Shown here: piece by piece, positions 12,182 through 25,800 of the stretch | How positions within the stretch are numbered: the first letter of the stretch is position 1 | How the letters are laid out: the number at the start of each line of letters is the position of its first letter | Assembly (NCBI RefSeq): GCF_963576615.1 | Contig: NC_088717.1 | Location: 58,454,749 to 58,518,748 of the forward strand | Source: Watersipora subatra | Taxonomy: Eukaryota; Bryozoa; Gymnolaemata; Cheilostomatida; Watersiporidae | Length of the DNA: 64,000 nucleotides | Direction of reading: 5' to 3' | Made by a program: the position numbers and the translations under genes | Notes under the pieces: model-generated | Told to the model about the DNA's origin: nothing | The model's input: only the letters and a program-made list of their open reading frames with translations | Databases searched by the model: none

Positions 12182-15100
12182 ACATGGCAAAAACACATCT
12201 GGAGCACCAGCTGGTCCGAAACGACAAGCCTAAGAATGCAACAGCCAAGGGGGATGTTCAATACCCCAACTACAACGCGGAGCAAGGAATCAGGACTGCC
12301 CTTATACTGGGTGCGTATCTGTATGTTGATAGGGGTAAATGAGTCCCTGTATTGATAAGTGACTGATACAACAAGAATGAGTAAAAATGCTATCTGCTTG
12401 TGTTCTAGAATATTCTAGAATGAACAGCTGGAATTAAGCTTAGAAACTGATGCCCTTTCTCTGTTAGCTTAGTTTGTTTCAATTTAGATACCGGTATCTA
12501 AAATTTTGAAACTATTCTGATGAGCGTATAATCACCGATGTTTCACAGAGAGGCTATGAAGAAATTGTGCTCATTTTGTAAAACAACAGCACATTCTCTT
12601 TCTAATGAAGAGTCAAGATCATATCATAATGTATCAAACCCCTGGCTGCCCCTAAGCTAAATTGCTATAGTAACTCTATTTATTCTGTCACACATATGAG
12701 TTGACCGAATGTACAACTTTACAATATTTATGATTACTACTACTATTACTACTACTATTACTTTGACTGTAACTATTAGTATTAATATTACTATAACTTC
12801 TACTATTACTACAGCAATCACTGATACTATTAGCATTCTTATTACTGTTACTATTGCTATCAATATTGGTATAGCAAAATAGACAGTTGTGAGCTGTTGA
12901 GTGTATCTATTATATAGAATGATGAATAGTGATAAATAAATGTTCTAGAGCAGGCTGTTGTAATCAACAACAATAATCCAAAATGTTTCTACAAAGGCTA
13001 AAAAGCACAAGTCATGAAATCAGTAAAACGAAAGGTCACTCTATTTACAGAAACAATGAGATCTGCCAATCATATAAACAAAATACATGAATAAACAACT
13101 GAATGTTGCTAGAAAGGTTGATCAGAATGTTATTGAGAGCCTGAAAATAGTCCATAACTCAAAACTAAATGAGCAAGTGCTCTGTGGCTAACCAGGTTCT
13201 CTCTCTAGCAGGTAAAAAAATTCACCTAAAACTTTTCTTAGCAGTGTTAGCACTCATCCCTAAGTGGGTGGCCAAGGTTTAATCCTCATCTCTAAGTAGG
13301 TGGCCAAGGTTTATTCCTCATCCCTAAGTGGGTGGCCAAGGTTTAATATATTAGAGGTGTTAAAATTCAGTCTAAAAACTTGCGAAAACACCTCAAGATG
13401 ACTATAGGCGACGCAAATAGATATCATATCTATCTGTCATTGACAGGTGTTTTACTTGATAGACTAAACTTGAACTGACAGAACACCTATCCCTCGACAG
13501 GTTTTGACAAGTGTTCTGCTGAATTGATTGAGAGACATATCCATTCTTTGACTGGTTTTGGCAAGTGGCAGAATGAAAGACACGTGTCTTTCTTGACAGA
13601 TTTTGGCAGGTGTACTGTTAAAAGACTGACAGATGCTAGAAATGTTGATCAGATGCGCAGTATAAGTTTGGTATTGAAAAAGGATCTTGTGAACATCATA
13701 GCCTCTTTGAAATGGCTATCGCTAAAGTTTGTGGAACAGTCGGCTGTGTGACCATGTAGACAGTCGGCTGTGTGACCAGACAATAGTAGACAATACTTTC
13801 AATGCTTGAATATTCTGGTCACTTTATCAAGGTCATCGGCTCTCATCATCTCTATATTAGAGGCTAAAATGAACTGAAGTTGGTTGATTTCTTTCCGCTC
13901 CACAAACTTTTTGAGCAAAAACAGGTTCTTGTTTAACAGCTTTCTCTATATTCCTTATAAGTAGTTGGCTCTCTACCACGATTGATAAGACTAATAAAGA
14001 TAAACACACCTAACAGGCCTGAAGCTGAAAGAAGGTAGCACATGTTACTGCCTTTGTTAAACAATGAGATGTGTCAGCCAGCTTCAGTTTACACAAAATC
14101 TGTCAGAGTTTTCATATCCTGTCAAGAGCAAACTAGAATTCCTAGATTCTAATAGCTTCGTCCAGATGTAACATGAGTAACAATCAAATAGAGAAGGAAA
14201 CAAGCACAAAAAGATCTGTTCTTAAAAACTCTTGGACTGATTGAGACCAGATACGAGTATAAAATTAACGTATTGAGGTAGTACGTTGCATTACCTTTAC
14301 ACGGTCTAGGGATGTAACGGATTAATCAAATAATAAAAAATTGTTTTATTTGCTAAAATGCGGAAGACTTACTTTTAATTCCAAACAACCAGACTTCAGC
14401 TCAACTGAAGACTTCCTTGTACAAGTGTATCTCATTTTAAAAATATGATATAGGCTCTTTCGGAATATAATTTTTTCTGGACAACTATTTTTTTACTGAG
14501 AATAGATTAAAAAGGTAACAGAACATTCAAGTTGAAGATGTTGAAGATAATTTGCAATGAAGCTGGTCTTTAGAAGTTACTGATACCCAAAATTGGGCGC
14601 AAATAGCAAATGGTAGCACGCTAAAAGCCATGATTATTTTTGCAAAATAAGATGAAACTTTCGGAAAAACCTCACTGAATAAAGGCATCTGCAATGGATG
14701 TCATTGACTGGTTATTGAAATACAGACACTGGGTATATCTCTTGGCCCTTGTTTTAATTTCTTCATGGTTCTATGACTAGCATGCCTTACGTATATACAC
14801 TGTATCTATACATAAGGTATTATATATACTGTATAGCATCTATTTATAGCACGCTACAAATAGATGCTATAAATATATCTATATGTGTATAGCATCTACT
14901 TACATATCTATAAATATATATATATATATATATACATGTATATATAATGTATATAGATATATACATGTATATATATAGATATCTATCTATATATATATAC
15001 TAGCGGAATTTCCAGCGTTGCACATGTATTAAAGATCAGCTTGTAAACAGTCGCAGGTAATGTAGTTGCCTGCCACTTGCCATTAGCCTAGCACATTTCC

Positions 15101-18100
15101 AATGGCTAATTTGAGCAAGCTAGTATTCAGTATTCGCATTGCTAAACTTACTAATAATAGCCGTGAGAGCCAGCTTTAGTGACATTGTGCGGAACACAAA
15201 GTTTCTGTGCATGTTTTAACCCAGATAATGACTATTTGCCCAATGAATTGGTTTTATCCTGTGTAGCTTAATAGATTAGCTTGTCATCTTGTGAATGGGA
15301 GGTTCTGAGATCAAATCCTCTGCGATACGGATTTTCATTGCTAGATTTTAATTGCTATAACTGGACACAGATTGCACAAAAAATCAAAAATGCAAACCCT
15401 GAAATTTTTATATGTAGATATACATATACATAGACTAACTGAATGCTCGCCGTTGCACAGATAATAACATAACTACCCAAAGAATTAGAGTAACTTCCTT
15501 TGTAAGCTAGAAGTCTCAATCTTTACTAAAACAATAGTGTGTTTAAAACTAGCTTAATAATTGTTCAATGACCACCAGTGCAAATGAATAACCCCAAGCT
15601 CTCTAAGATTGAGTATGTAAACCAATGTAATGAATGTCATCACAATCATTCATCACTACTATCACTACTATCACTGCTATCACTGCTATCACTACTATCA
15701 CTGCTATCACTACTATCACTACTATCACTACTATCACTACTATCACTGCTATTACTACTATCACTACTATCACTGCTATCACTGCTATCGCTACTATCAC
15801 TACTATCACTGCTATCACTACTATCACTGCTATCACTACTATCACTACTATCGTTGCTATCACTTCTATCGCTACTATCACTGCTATCACTACTATTACT
15901 ACTATCACTACTATCGCTTCTCTCGCTACTATCACTGCTATCACTACTATCACTACTATCACTACTATCACTACTATCACTACTATCGTTGCTATCACTT
16001 CTATCGCTACTGTCACTGCTATCACTACTATCACTACTATCACTACTATCGTTGCTATCACTTCTATCGCTACTATCACTGCTATCACTACTATCACTAC
16101 TATCGTTGCTATCACTTCTATCGCTACTATCACTGCTATCACTACTATCACTACTATCACTGCTATCACTACTATTACTACTATCACTACTATCGCTTCT
16201 ATCGCTACTATCACTGCTATCACTACTATCACTGCTATCACTGCTATCACTACTATCAGTACTATCACTACTATCACTACTATCACTGCTATCACTACTA
16301 TCACTGCTATCACTGCTATCACTACTATCAGTACTATCACTACTATCACTACTATCACTGCTATCACTGCTATCACTACTATCACTACTATCACTGCTAT
16401 TACTACTATCACTACTATCACTGCTATCACTACTATCACTGCTATCACTGCTATCACTACTATCAGTACTATCACTACTATCACTACTATCACTGCTATC
16501 ACTGCTATCGCTACTATCACTACTATCACTGCTATCACTACTATCACTGCTATCACTACTATCACTACTATCACTACTATCACTGCTATCACTACTATTA
16601 CTACTATCACTACTATCGCTTCTATCGCTACTATCACTGCTATCACTACTATCACTACTATCACTACTATCGTTGCTATCACTTCTATCGCTACTATCAC
16701 TGCTATCACTACTATCACTACTATCACTACTATCGTTGCTATCACTGCTATCTCTACTACCACTCGGTGTAGTGGTTTAGATTGCTGGTCTTCAGACCTG
16801 AAGGTTCAGAGATAAAATCATCTGCTAGATTTTAATAGCTATAACTGGACAGACGAACCCTCACATTTATATGTATATATGATACTAAGTGAATGCCTGG
16901 CATTGCCCAGGTAATAAAAAAGTCTTTGCCCAGAAAACTTATTTTATACAACAGTTGCCATTCTAACTTTTAAACTTCATATTGTGAGAAGAGTGTTTCT
17001 GTACAGTTCAAGTAAATTAAGAGAAAAATAAACAATGGGTACATGAAAGTGTGTGTATAAAAATGGTTACTGTTGCAGCAGAATCTCGTTGTATGCAAAG
17101 TTTTGATGGACGATACTGGTACTTCTCAATACTGGTACAAACGTAAAATCAGATATCGAACTTTCTTTGTCTGATACTTTGTCTGATGGAATGTAGAGGA
17201 AATGTAGAAGTAATTCCGAGTCCAGATGATACATGTGCCGCCGTAAAAATCATTTAGCTTTTACAGATTTACCAAAATCGGAAATATCATTGTAATGGTA
17301 CCTATTGAAAATTACACATTAAAAAATAGGTAATGGTAAAAAAAATTACCTTTTAAAAAAAATTAAACAAATAACAAATACAAAAGATAATATTAACTAA
17401 TAATAAAAGTTGTACATTTGGTGTGTGCAATCGTAAAAAGGATATACAGTATATGGTCAAAGCGATGAGAATGATAGGAATGGCTTAGCCTTGATATTAG
17501 CCTTGTGGTTACACACTTGATAGTAGCCTTGTGGTTACACGCTTGATAGTAGCCTTGTGGTTACACAGTTGATAGTAGCCTTGTGGTTACACGCTTGATA
17601 GTAGCCTTGTGGTTACACAGTTGATATTAGCCTTGTGGTTACACACTTGATAGTAGCCTTGTGGTTACACACTTGATAGTAGCTTTGTGGTTACACGCTT
17701 GATAGTAGCCTTGTGGTTACACACTTGATATTAGCCTTGTGGTTACACACTTAATAGTAGCCTTGTGGTTACACACTTGATATTAGCCTTGTGGTTACAC
17801 ACTTAATAGTAGCCTTGTGGTTACACACTTGATAGTAACCTTGTGGTTACACACTTGATAGTAGCCTTGTGGTTACACACTTGCTAGTAGCCTTGTGGTT
17901 ACACGCTTGATAGTAGCCTTGTGGTTACACACTTGATAGTAGCCTTGTGGTTACACACTTGATATTAGCCTTGTGGTTACACACTTAATAGTAGCCTTGT
18001 GGTTACACACTTGATATTAGCCTTGTGGTTACACACTTAATAGTAGCCTTGTGGTTACACACTTGATAGTAGCCTTGTGGCTACACGCTTGATAGTAGCC

Positions 18101-19695
18101 TTGCTATTTGAATGCCATGAGTTCAAATCCAGTACGAAGGTGATTTTTCGTTGTTAAAACTTTATAACTATAACCAGACAGACAGTTACTAATATAATCG
18201 CAATTTCTAATATAAGTCCACTATGAAGGTGATTTTTCATTGCTATAACCTTATCACTATAACTAGTCAGACAAACTACAGACAGACAAACATGGAGATG
18301 TATATACATGTCTATCGATATATATATATATATATATATAAACTTATATGTATATATATATAAACTTATATGTATATATATATAAACATATATGTATATA
18401 TATATGTTTGCGTTTATATCAAATAGTGAGACATGGTTTACTTTTTTGGGCGCCTACATGTCACTACAATCAATCGGTAGTAGATAACCTAGTCACTACT
18501 AAACTAGGAAGCTAATCAATGTCTCAAATCTCATTGGCTAATCTTTATTATATTTTGGTCCGCTTTGCTTGTCTTCAACTCATTTCTATCCTACTAAAAT
18601 ATTTTATTGTTCACTTTTGGTTGAGAAGCATAAATAGATGAATATTATAACTCTGTTTTCATTTGCATTTAATTGCATATTTGAGTGCTGACAACAAGCA
18701 GTAGTTTTATAGATAACTATAAGTAGCGTTGGGGTGTGCAATAATTCCCTTACTTATGCGTGGTCATGTCCTGAGTCGCTAATGAGCTATGGGTGTGATG
18801 CCTGCGAAAGGCCTCATGCAATGCAGTTCATGACTTGTCAAGCAGGTAAAATCTTTCATTACCTAATCTCTATTAACGCTTAAAATCAATAAAATAGATT
18901 GATTAAGTCAAGATTAACTCAAATCACTGTGACTAAGCCAATAGGAACACTAGTCAGCATGTAGGAGCAAATGTATCAATCTCATTCTTTGTGTCCACTT
19001 CTCACCAATGGCTGCAATGCTTATGAGATGAGAATCCATCATAAGCTATGCCAATGTAGGTACATGTACATGTATATTATGTACAAGTACATGTACATGT
19101 ATTAGAGTGGAATCGAAGTTAACAAGTTTGTCGTGGGAACTAAGGAGCTGGGAAGTATCCCCTTTTATCGTCCCCTTTTCTAGAATGTATATTGAATTTG
19201 AGCTATAAAACTTTGCAACTGTGTTTACATCAATCACTATACAAGTTATTCTATGATGAAAATCTTTAATTTGAGAACTACGCAGCCTTAATTTCCTTAA
19301 AATATTAATGATAGAAAGAAAGATATATTATGTTATAACTGCTATTAAGTTCAATATGCTTAGCTTGAGCAGAGACAAGATAGAAAATAGATGTTAATGC
19401 GATAAAACGATAAAAATTAAAAAAATTAGACACATATTTTTTCTTAACTCTTTTGAAGTTTGTAGTTCCAAGTAAATCTAAAAGTATAATTATTGTCTTT
19501 ATTTGTCTTTGAAGAAAATGTGAAGGTGTAAGTAAAAATGAAATATTTGGAGCTTGTTGTTCGCCGAGTAAGTCGTACTTTTCTTATGTGAAAGAAAACT
19601 ACTAAGAATCATGACTCCTCTCTTTTTTGCTCTCTCTCCTGCCCTCCCTTCCTCCCTCTCTCCCTCCCTCCCTCCCTCCCTCCCTCCCTCCCTCC

Positions 19696-19739
<44 letters not shown>

Positions 19740-19829
19740 ACCCCCCTCTCTCTTCCTCTCTCTCTCTTTCGCTCTCTCTCTCCCTCTCTCTCCCTCCCTC
19801 CCTCCCTCCCTCCCTCCCTCCCTCCCTCC

Positions 19830-19869
<40 letters not shown>

Positions 19870-22800
19870 TCATTGCTGTTTGTGTTAGGTTCATGGAGTG
19901 TTAAAGTTGATAGACTTAATAATTAGTGGCCCTGTCAGTTTATTTGGTTAACTTCTGTAGTACACTTTAAGCCTGCGCGCTGAAAGTGATCGTGTTCACT
20001 ACTTAAATATAACAATTGTCAGCACATGCTTGCCAAAATAAATTTCACAATAAACCGGATGTGAGCCCACAAATGACTTGTATGAAAATGAAGGATGGGA
20101 GGATAACTCAAGTCATGAAAATCTCTTTTCAAATAAAATTGAAATAAACAGATTAAACGGTTGACTGTTGTAAATTGTCTAGTATTAAACAAAGAAGTAA
20201 TACATGTGTGCAAACTTTATCTGATCAAATCTATCTTCCCATATCATAGTCATTGTACTTTGCTGGCATATGGGTATTGCGTTGAGGTCTGCGACCTGGA
20301 TTGTTGGCTGTGTCAGCTACAGGTGTGATTGTTCCAGTTGGTAGGATGTCGCTGTGATGAAAGGCACTTGATGTTGCCGCTTCTTCTATTGTCTCAGGAA
20401 CTATTACTGGCACTGGGATTTTGTGCATCTCACCTGGGGAACCCATATTATGTTGTTCAATGTTCAGAAGCTCCTCGAGTTGTATGGGTGCTTTTCTGTG
20501 GTCTACTCGGTTGGGTCGGAGAATGTTGCCACTGTACTCATTGAGCACTGCATATGATCTGTCAGACATGGCTGCCAACACCTTCCCTTCACTTCACTTA
20601 GCTTTAATATCGCCAAGGCTCCGTTTCAGTACCGGCGACCCAATCTTCAATTGGGATAGGTCAGTTGCCCTTTTATCATAGTGTCATTGTGTAACTTTTC
20701 CCGTGTTTTTTCTTAGAGTATCATCTCTTTGTTCTGGCTATGCGTCAAGGCACTGGTAGGAAGTATTAGTCTGGTGGATCTACCCATCATTCTTTGAGTA
20801 GGAGTTGTAGACATTCCAGCAGTGAGTGTGTTCCTGTATTCAAGTATTGCCAGGAATGGGTCTTCTGCTCTTCTCAAGAACCTTTGAATATTTTTACTGG
20901 TGCTTCTGGTTTCCGGTTTGATTGGGCGTTTCCTGGAGAGCTCATTGAATGCTCGAATCCCCAACTGTTGCTGAAGCTGGAAAATTCCAAGGCTGTGAAC
21001 TGAGGTCCGTTATCTGATTGCACAATCAGGAGAATACCGTAACTGGCAAATATTCTCTTGCACGTCTCTATGACTGTTTTTGTCCTGGTATCTTTGAGGG
21101 AATCATACTCAAAAAAAACAACTGAAGTAATTGACCACTATGATGTATTCTTTCCCTTTATGAGTGAGCAGGTCCATGCCTACTTTGACCCATGGAGCTG
21201 CCGGTATGTCATGGTTTTGCATGGTCTCCTTGCCCTGAGCTGGAGCGTCCACTGCGCAGCTTACACATTGATCTACGTGTCACCTGATGTCTATTGCCAT
21301 GTTTGGCCAATATAGGCATGACTTGGCTCTCCTTAGAGTAGCACCTGCACCTTGATGGCTACCGTGCAGTTTCTGTAGAATTTTTGAGCCTGTACAATTT
21401 TGGGATGACTAATTGGAGCTCTTTGTAGATTACCCCATTCATGACGTCTAACTGGTCCCTGAGATAGAAGTAATGTTTAATTGCTGTAGAAATCTGATCC
21501 TGCTTGTGCCATCCGTAAACCATTAGTTTCGTGACTTCCTTGAGCTCGGCATCTGTTTGTGTTGCTGTCTGGATTTGTTTCTAAGTCTCCATGTTGCCTG
21601 GTATATCTTGTTGAGGATTGGTTGTATTTAGATCAGAGAGATGAGTCTGTATTTGGAAGATCTGATCGACTGGCACATCCTTAGCCGTCGAGATATCTGC
21701 AGAACATCTAGAAAGCATGTTGGCAGTGATCAGTTGACTACCGTGGCAATATATTAACTTTGCAGGATATCTCTGCATTGCTAATAACATGGATTGAGCA
21801 GAGATTTGTTTCAGATAGGTATAAATGGTTCATGATCAGAATGTATGTGAACATTTGGGTTACCAAAGACATGATGATCAAAGCACTGCATTGTGAACAC
21901 TATTGCCAGCAATTCCAGTTCAATTGGAGCATAGTTTTTCTCACCCTACATCAGACTGCATCATCTAGTAGGTACTGATCTAAGTGTATCAGACAGTTGG
22001 CTGTAAAATGATTCTATAGTCTCTTGGCAGTTTATCATGGTAGGGGCATAGATACCAATGATAGTACAGCATCTTTGGTTATTAAGCGGAAGTCTCAAGG
22101 TAATAATTCTTTCATTCACAGGTTTGTATATATATAAATACATTAATGTACATATATAGTGTAGATGCATGTGTAAGTGTACGCATATATATAATATACA
22201 TGTATAATATACATACATAATGTTACTAGTTATGGAAAATAGTTGCACTTATCTTTCAGATAGCAAGTATGTATTATGTATTTAATATGTTATGTACGTA
22301 ACTTCATAGATACAATCAAAGTTCAAAATGTATTTCTCAAAAATTCTTAAAAAAATTGTGATGAAAAAAATTTATAGCTGAGTATGATAACTGCATATAT
22401 AAAACTTTGTTGTAGGCGTTACATTCGTCCTAGCAATAATCTATTTAATAGTCAAGTATAAATGGCACTTATGCAAAAAGCGACTTTGTAAGCACAAGAC
22501 ATCGGGAGTAGGAAAAGACACAGAACGTCAACAAATGACACAAGACGCATCACAAGAACAGAATATAAGAGAGCAAAGTATGTATTTTGCAGTTATCTAT
22601 CCTCTGTCTGTTCAGCTTTGTTACTCTTATGAGACTCGGTAGCTGCGGCACCTGCTGACACCTGCTGCTGAGAGAGTGTTTGCTGTAAATATGTTGGTGA
22701 GCAAAAATACAAATTTTTTTTGGCTAGTGACAGAATATAGTGGAGTGTCAACTGCACAAGTCCTAGTGAATTGCTACCCGGTGATAGTTTGAGCAGTTGC

Positions 22801-25800
22801 CCTTCCTTGATCAGTCTGGTCACTTGCTAGCTGTGTGGCATGTATGCTACTTACAGCATTCATTTACTACTTACAAATATGCGGTAATTTAAAGAGTGCA
22901 AAAAACATCGTTTGTTCGATTCTCATAGCTGCCTTTGGTGAGACTATTTTAGTTGTCTTCTTTTCAAAGGTGAATAGTGTGCTTTTTGCTGCCTAGTAGT
23001 AAATGTACCTAAAATAAATACTAAAAAACTTGTATACACATAATTTTGTCTCAGGGTGTTAATTGGCGAAGGGAGCAGGTTGAGAACTGGTAGAGTGCTG
23101 ATATCTGTCTAGCTGCTGACTGGTTCATTCTGTATATCATTAGTCATACTTATACCTAAACACCGTATCAGTAGCTGAATTTCAAGCATGACTTTGGATC
23201 TGTTTGCTTAAGCAATTTGTCACGGAAGTTTGGGAATTCTTAAATCAAATACTCACAAGTCTGATGCAGATCTGAACAGGTTTCTTCTAACGTGACGTAA
23301 GTCTACATCTAGCGGTTTTGTGGCAGGCTTGAACTATACCTATTAGTCTTATTATGACCTAAGGCTATACCTATTGGTCTTATAATTAATGATCTCAGGC
23401 TGTGTGTACATAATCACCTAGAGAGGACTTTATACCCCTTGAATGTACTTATTAGGCCACTGATGATCATACTAGCACAAATCATAGATAGTTATACCCT
23501 TATTCTCATGATGTCATAGTTTAATCAGGTGGCAGCAGTAGCTGACACAGAACAGTTATCAGAACAGTAGTCAGTGCCTAAGATTAGTCAGGCTCATCAA
23601 GTGTTTTCTAATCAGACCTTAGAAAAGTTTTATCTACAGCCTATATAGGTTCTTTGCTCTATTTATAATGCTTACCTATGGGCCATGCTGCCAGGCTACA
23701 ATTTTTATTCCCTGTGGCGGTCATATTTCTGTTGCTTGATATTTTATATCACACAGCCTATGTCATACCCCTCTATGTTAGACCATTCTATGTTAGCCCA
23801 ATCTATGTCATACCACTCTATGTTAGACCACTTTATGTTAGGCCACTCTATGTTAGACCACTCCATGTTAGACCACTCTATGTTAGACTAATCTATGTTA
23901 GACCACTCTATTGGACACCTTTTATGATATCATCAAACTTCAAGCTGCTCCATAATTGGTAGAGCTCTATGCAATCGCTACGCGCTACAAGTATTTCTAT
24001 AGTAGAAACTTTTATGTTGCAGCATTTCATATTGTTTCACTCTGTAATGCATACACAATATTCTATGCTACAGAGTGTTAGCACAGTCCTCTCCTCTTCA
24101 TACTCAACCCCAATCTATCCCAGTTTATATTGATACAACCATTTTTACAGTACAGCATTAGAAAACCATCGGTATTCTATGGTTACATTTTATGCGATGG
24201 GCTCTACCCCTCCAATGGCTTGAAGGCCTTACGAGCATCTTGAACATTTATTTTTGGTAATAGTACCATGAATATAAGGTAGCATACCGACACAAAGACT
24301 TCTCATTACGTTTCAAGTTGTTTTTACTATGTTAAGTGATGCTGGACCCGAGTTGGAGAGCTAAACTAATGCAAGCATACGTGCTGAGCAAGGAACTGGG
24401 TAACTGTCTGTTTGTTCAAATTATGTATGCTTTATTACCGGAAAGTATGGCTAAATTTATCTGTTCGCTACTGAAGCCAGTGTCTCTAGGTGTTGTTAGT
24501 TGTTATGATTTGTTAGTTGTTATGACTAGTCTCTACTTACATAGGATCACCTCTCACTAATGGCTCATGGGTTTGGCAGAGATGTAATTTCTAATCAAGT
24601 TAAACAATACATGGCTTTTCTAAGATGGGCATTTATTTCTTGTGTGATCCACTATGTAGTCCATCACATAGTTATGCATATGGAGCAACACTTTCGGTGA
24701 TTGATGAACCCTTGAAGGTACAGCTACAATGTTAGACCATTCAGGTATCCATAGTGTAGTTGCAATGTCAACTCTAGCAAACAACTACTATGTAGTTACA
24801 ACACTAGACCTATACAGCTGCAATAATAGGTGTATAAAAAATTAACTGTGTAGCTGCAATGCAAACTTAGCAGATAGATATTTACAGTGTAACTGCAATG
24901 CTAGACCTAGATAATATCTATGGTGTATCCGCAACAGTAGATCTATCACACTCTAGCCATAACAGATGCTCACTAAATTTTGGCTCAATCAATGAAAACA
25001 ATAGAGTTAATTTCCTGCTTAAAGAATTTACTCATACATCTATTGCACCATGGAACACTAAAAACCATCAATAACCCTGTTCGATCGTGTGTGAAAGGTC
25101 TGAGATGCGTTTAAAGCTGTGTTGAAGCCATGCCGCAGCCCCTACACTATTTAAACAACTCAATGTACCACAACATATGTTAGGCCTGCCAGGAGGGCTA
25201 ACATCTCATGGTATCAAACGGTCTGTGCAAATAACTATCAACTGCAGATAAAAAGAAAATGCTAATGCTGCCAGCAAGTGGCAGACATTTTGTAACCCTG
25301 TAAGCATGAGTTAGCATGTGCTTTCTGCGTAGGTGATAATACGGTAGGAAATTAAAGCCATGCAAACATGGGGCTTGCCTACATGCAAACAATTAGCCCT
25401 GTACATAAGCTTTGCTATTTTTAATATACCTAGTAATTAGCTGTGCATGCCATCAGTTGAGTTTCATTAATTTACCAATAACTTTAGTTATGTAACTAAT
25501 TCGGTGTAGACTAATGACCGCATAATAATAATATTACAAACTTCAGTTTTTGTTTTACCAAAAGCTTGCAGCGTTGTAAACAGATAAAAAAATGTTTTGC
25601 ATGTACCTCAATTTGTTGTGAATATACAACTGACTGGCATCTAATGCAATGGTAGTACAGGGCTGCAGATAGCAAAAGAATGCAAACAAGTCTAAAACAC
25701 TCCTCCATTGAATAATAGATCTTAAAATACTTTTTGTTGAACTATTGAGCTGAGAGTTTTATCGAAAAGTTGAAAACAAGTAGAAGCTCGTACTTGTCAC

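Noticed and set aside
15578-16815. Long open frames of about 380-400 codons on both strands
   Set aside because: They arise from the triplet-period ACT/ATC array, which avoids stops in several frames at once. There is no gene-like composition.
19499-19926. Arg/Glu-rich and Ser/Leu/Pro-rich frames
   Set aside because: Low-complexity polypyrimidine tract, not coding.
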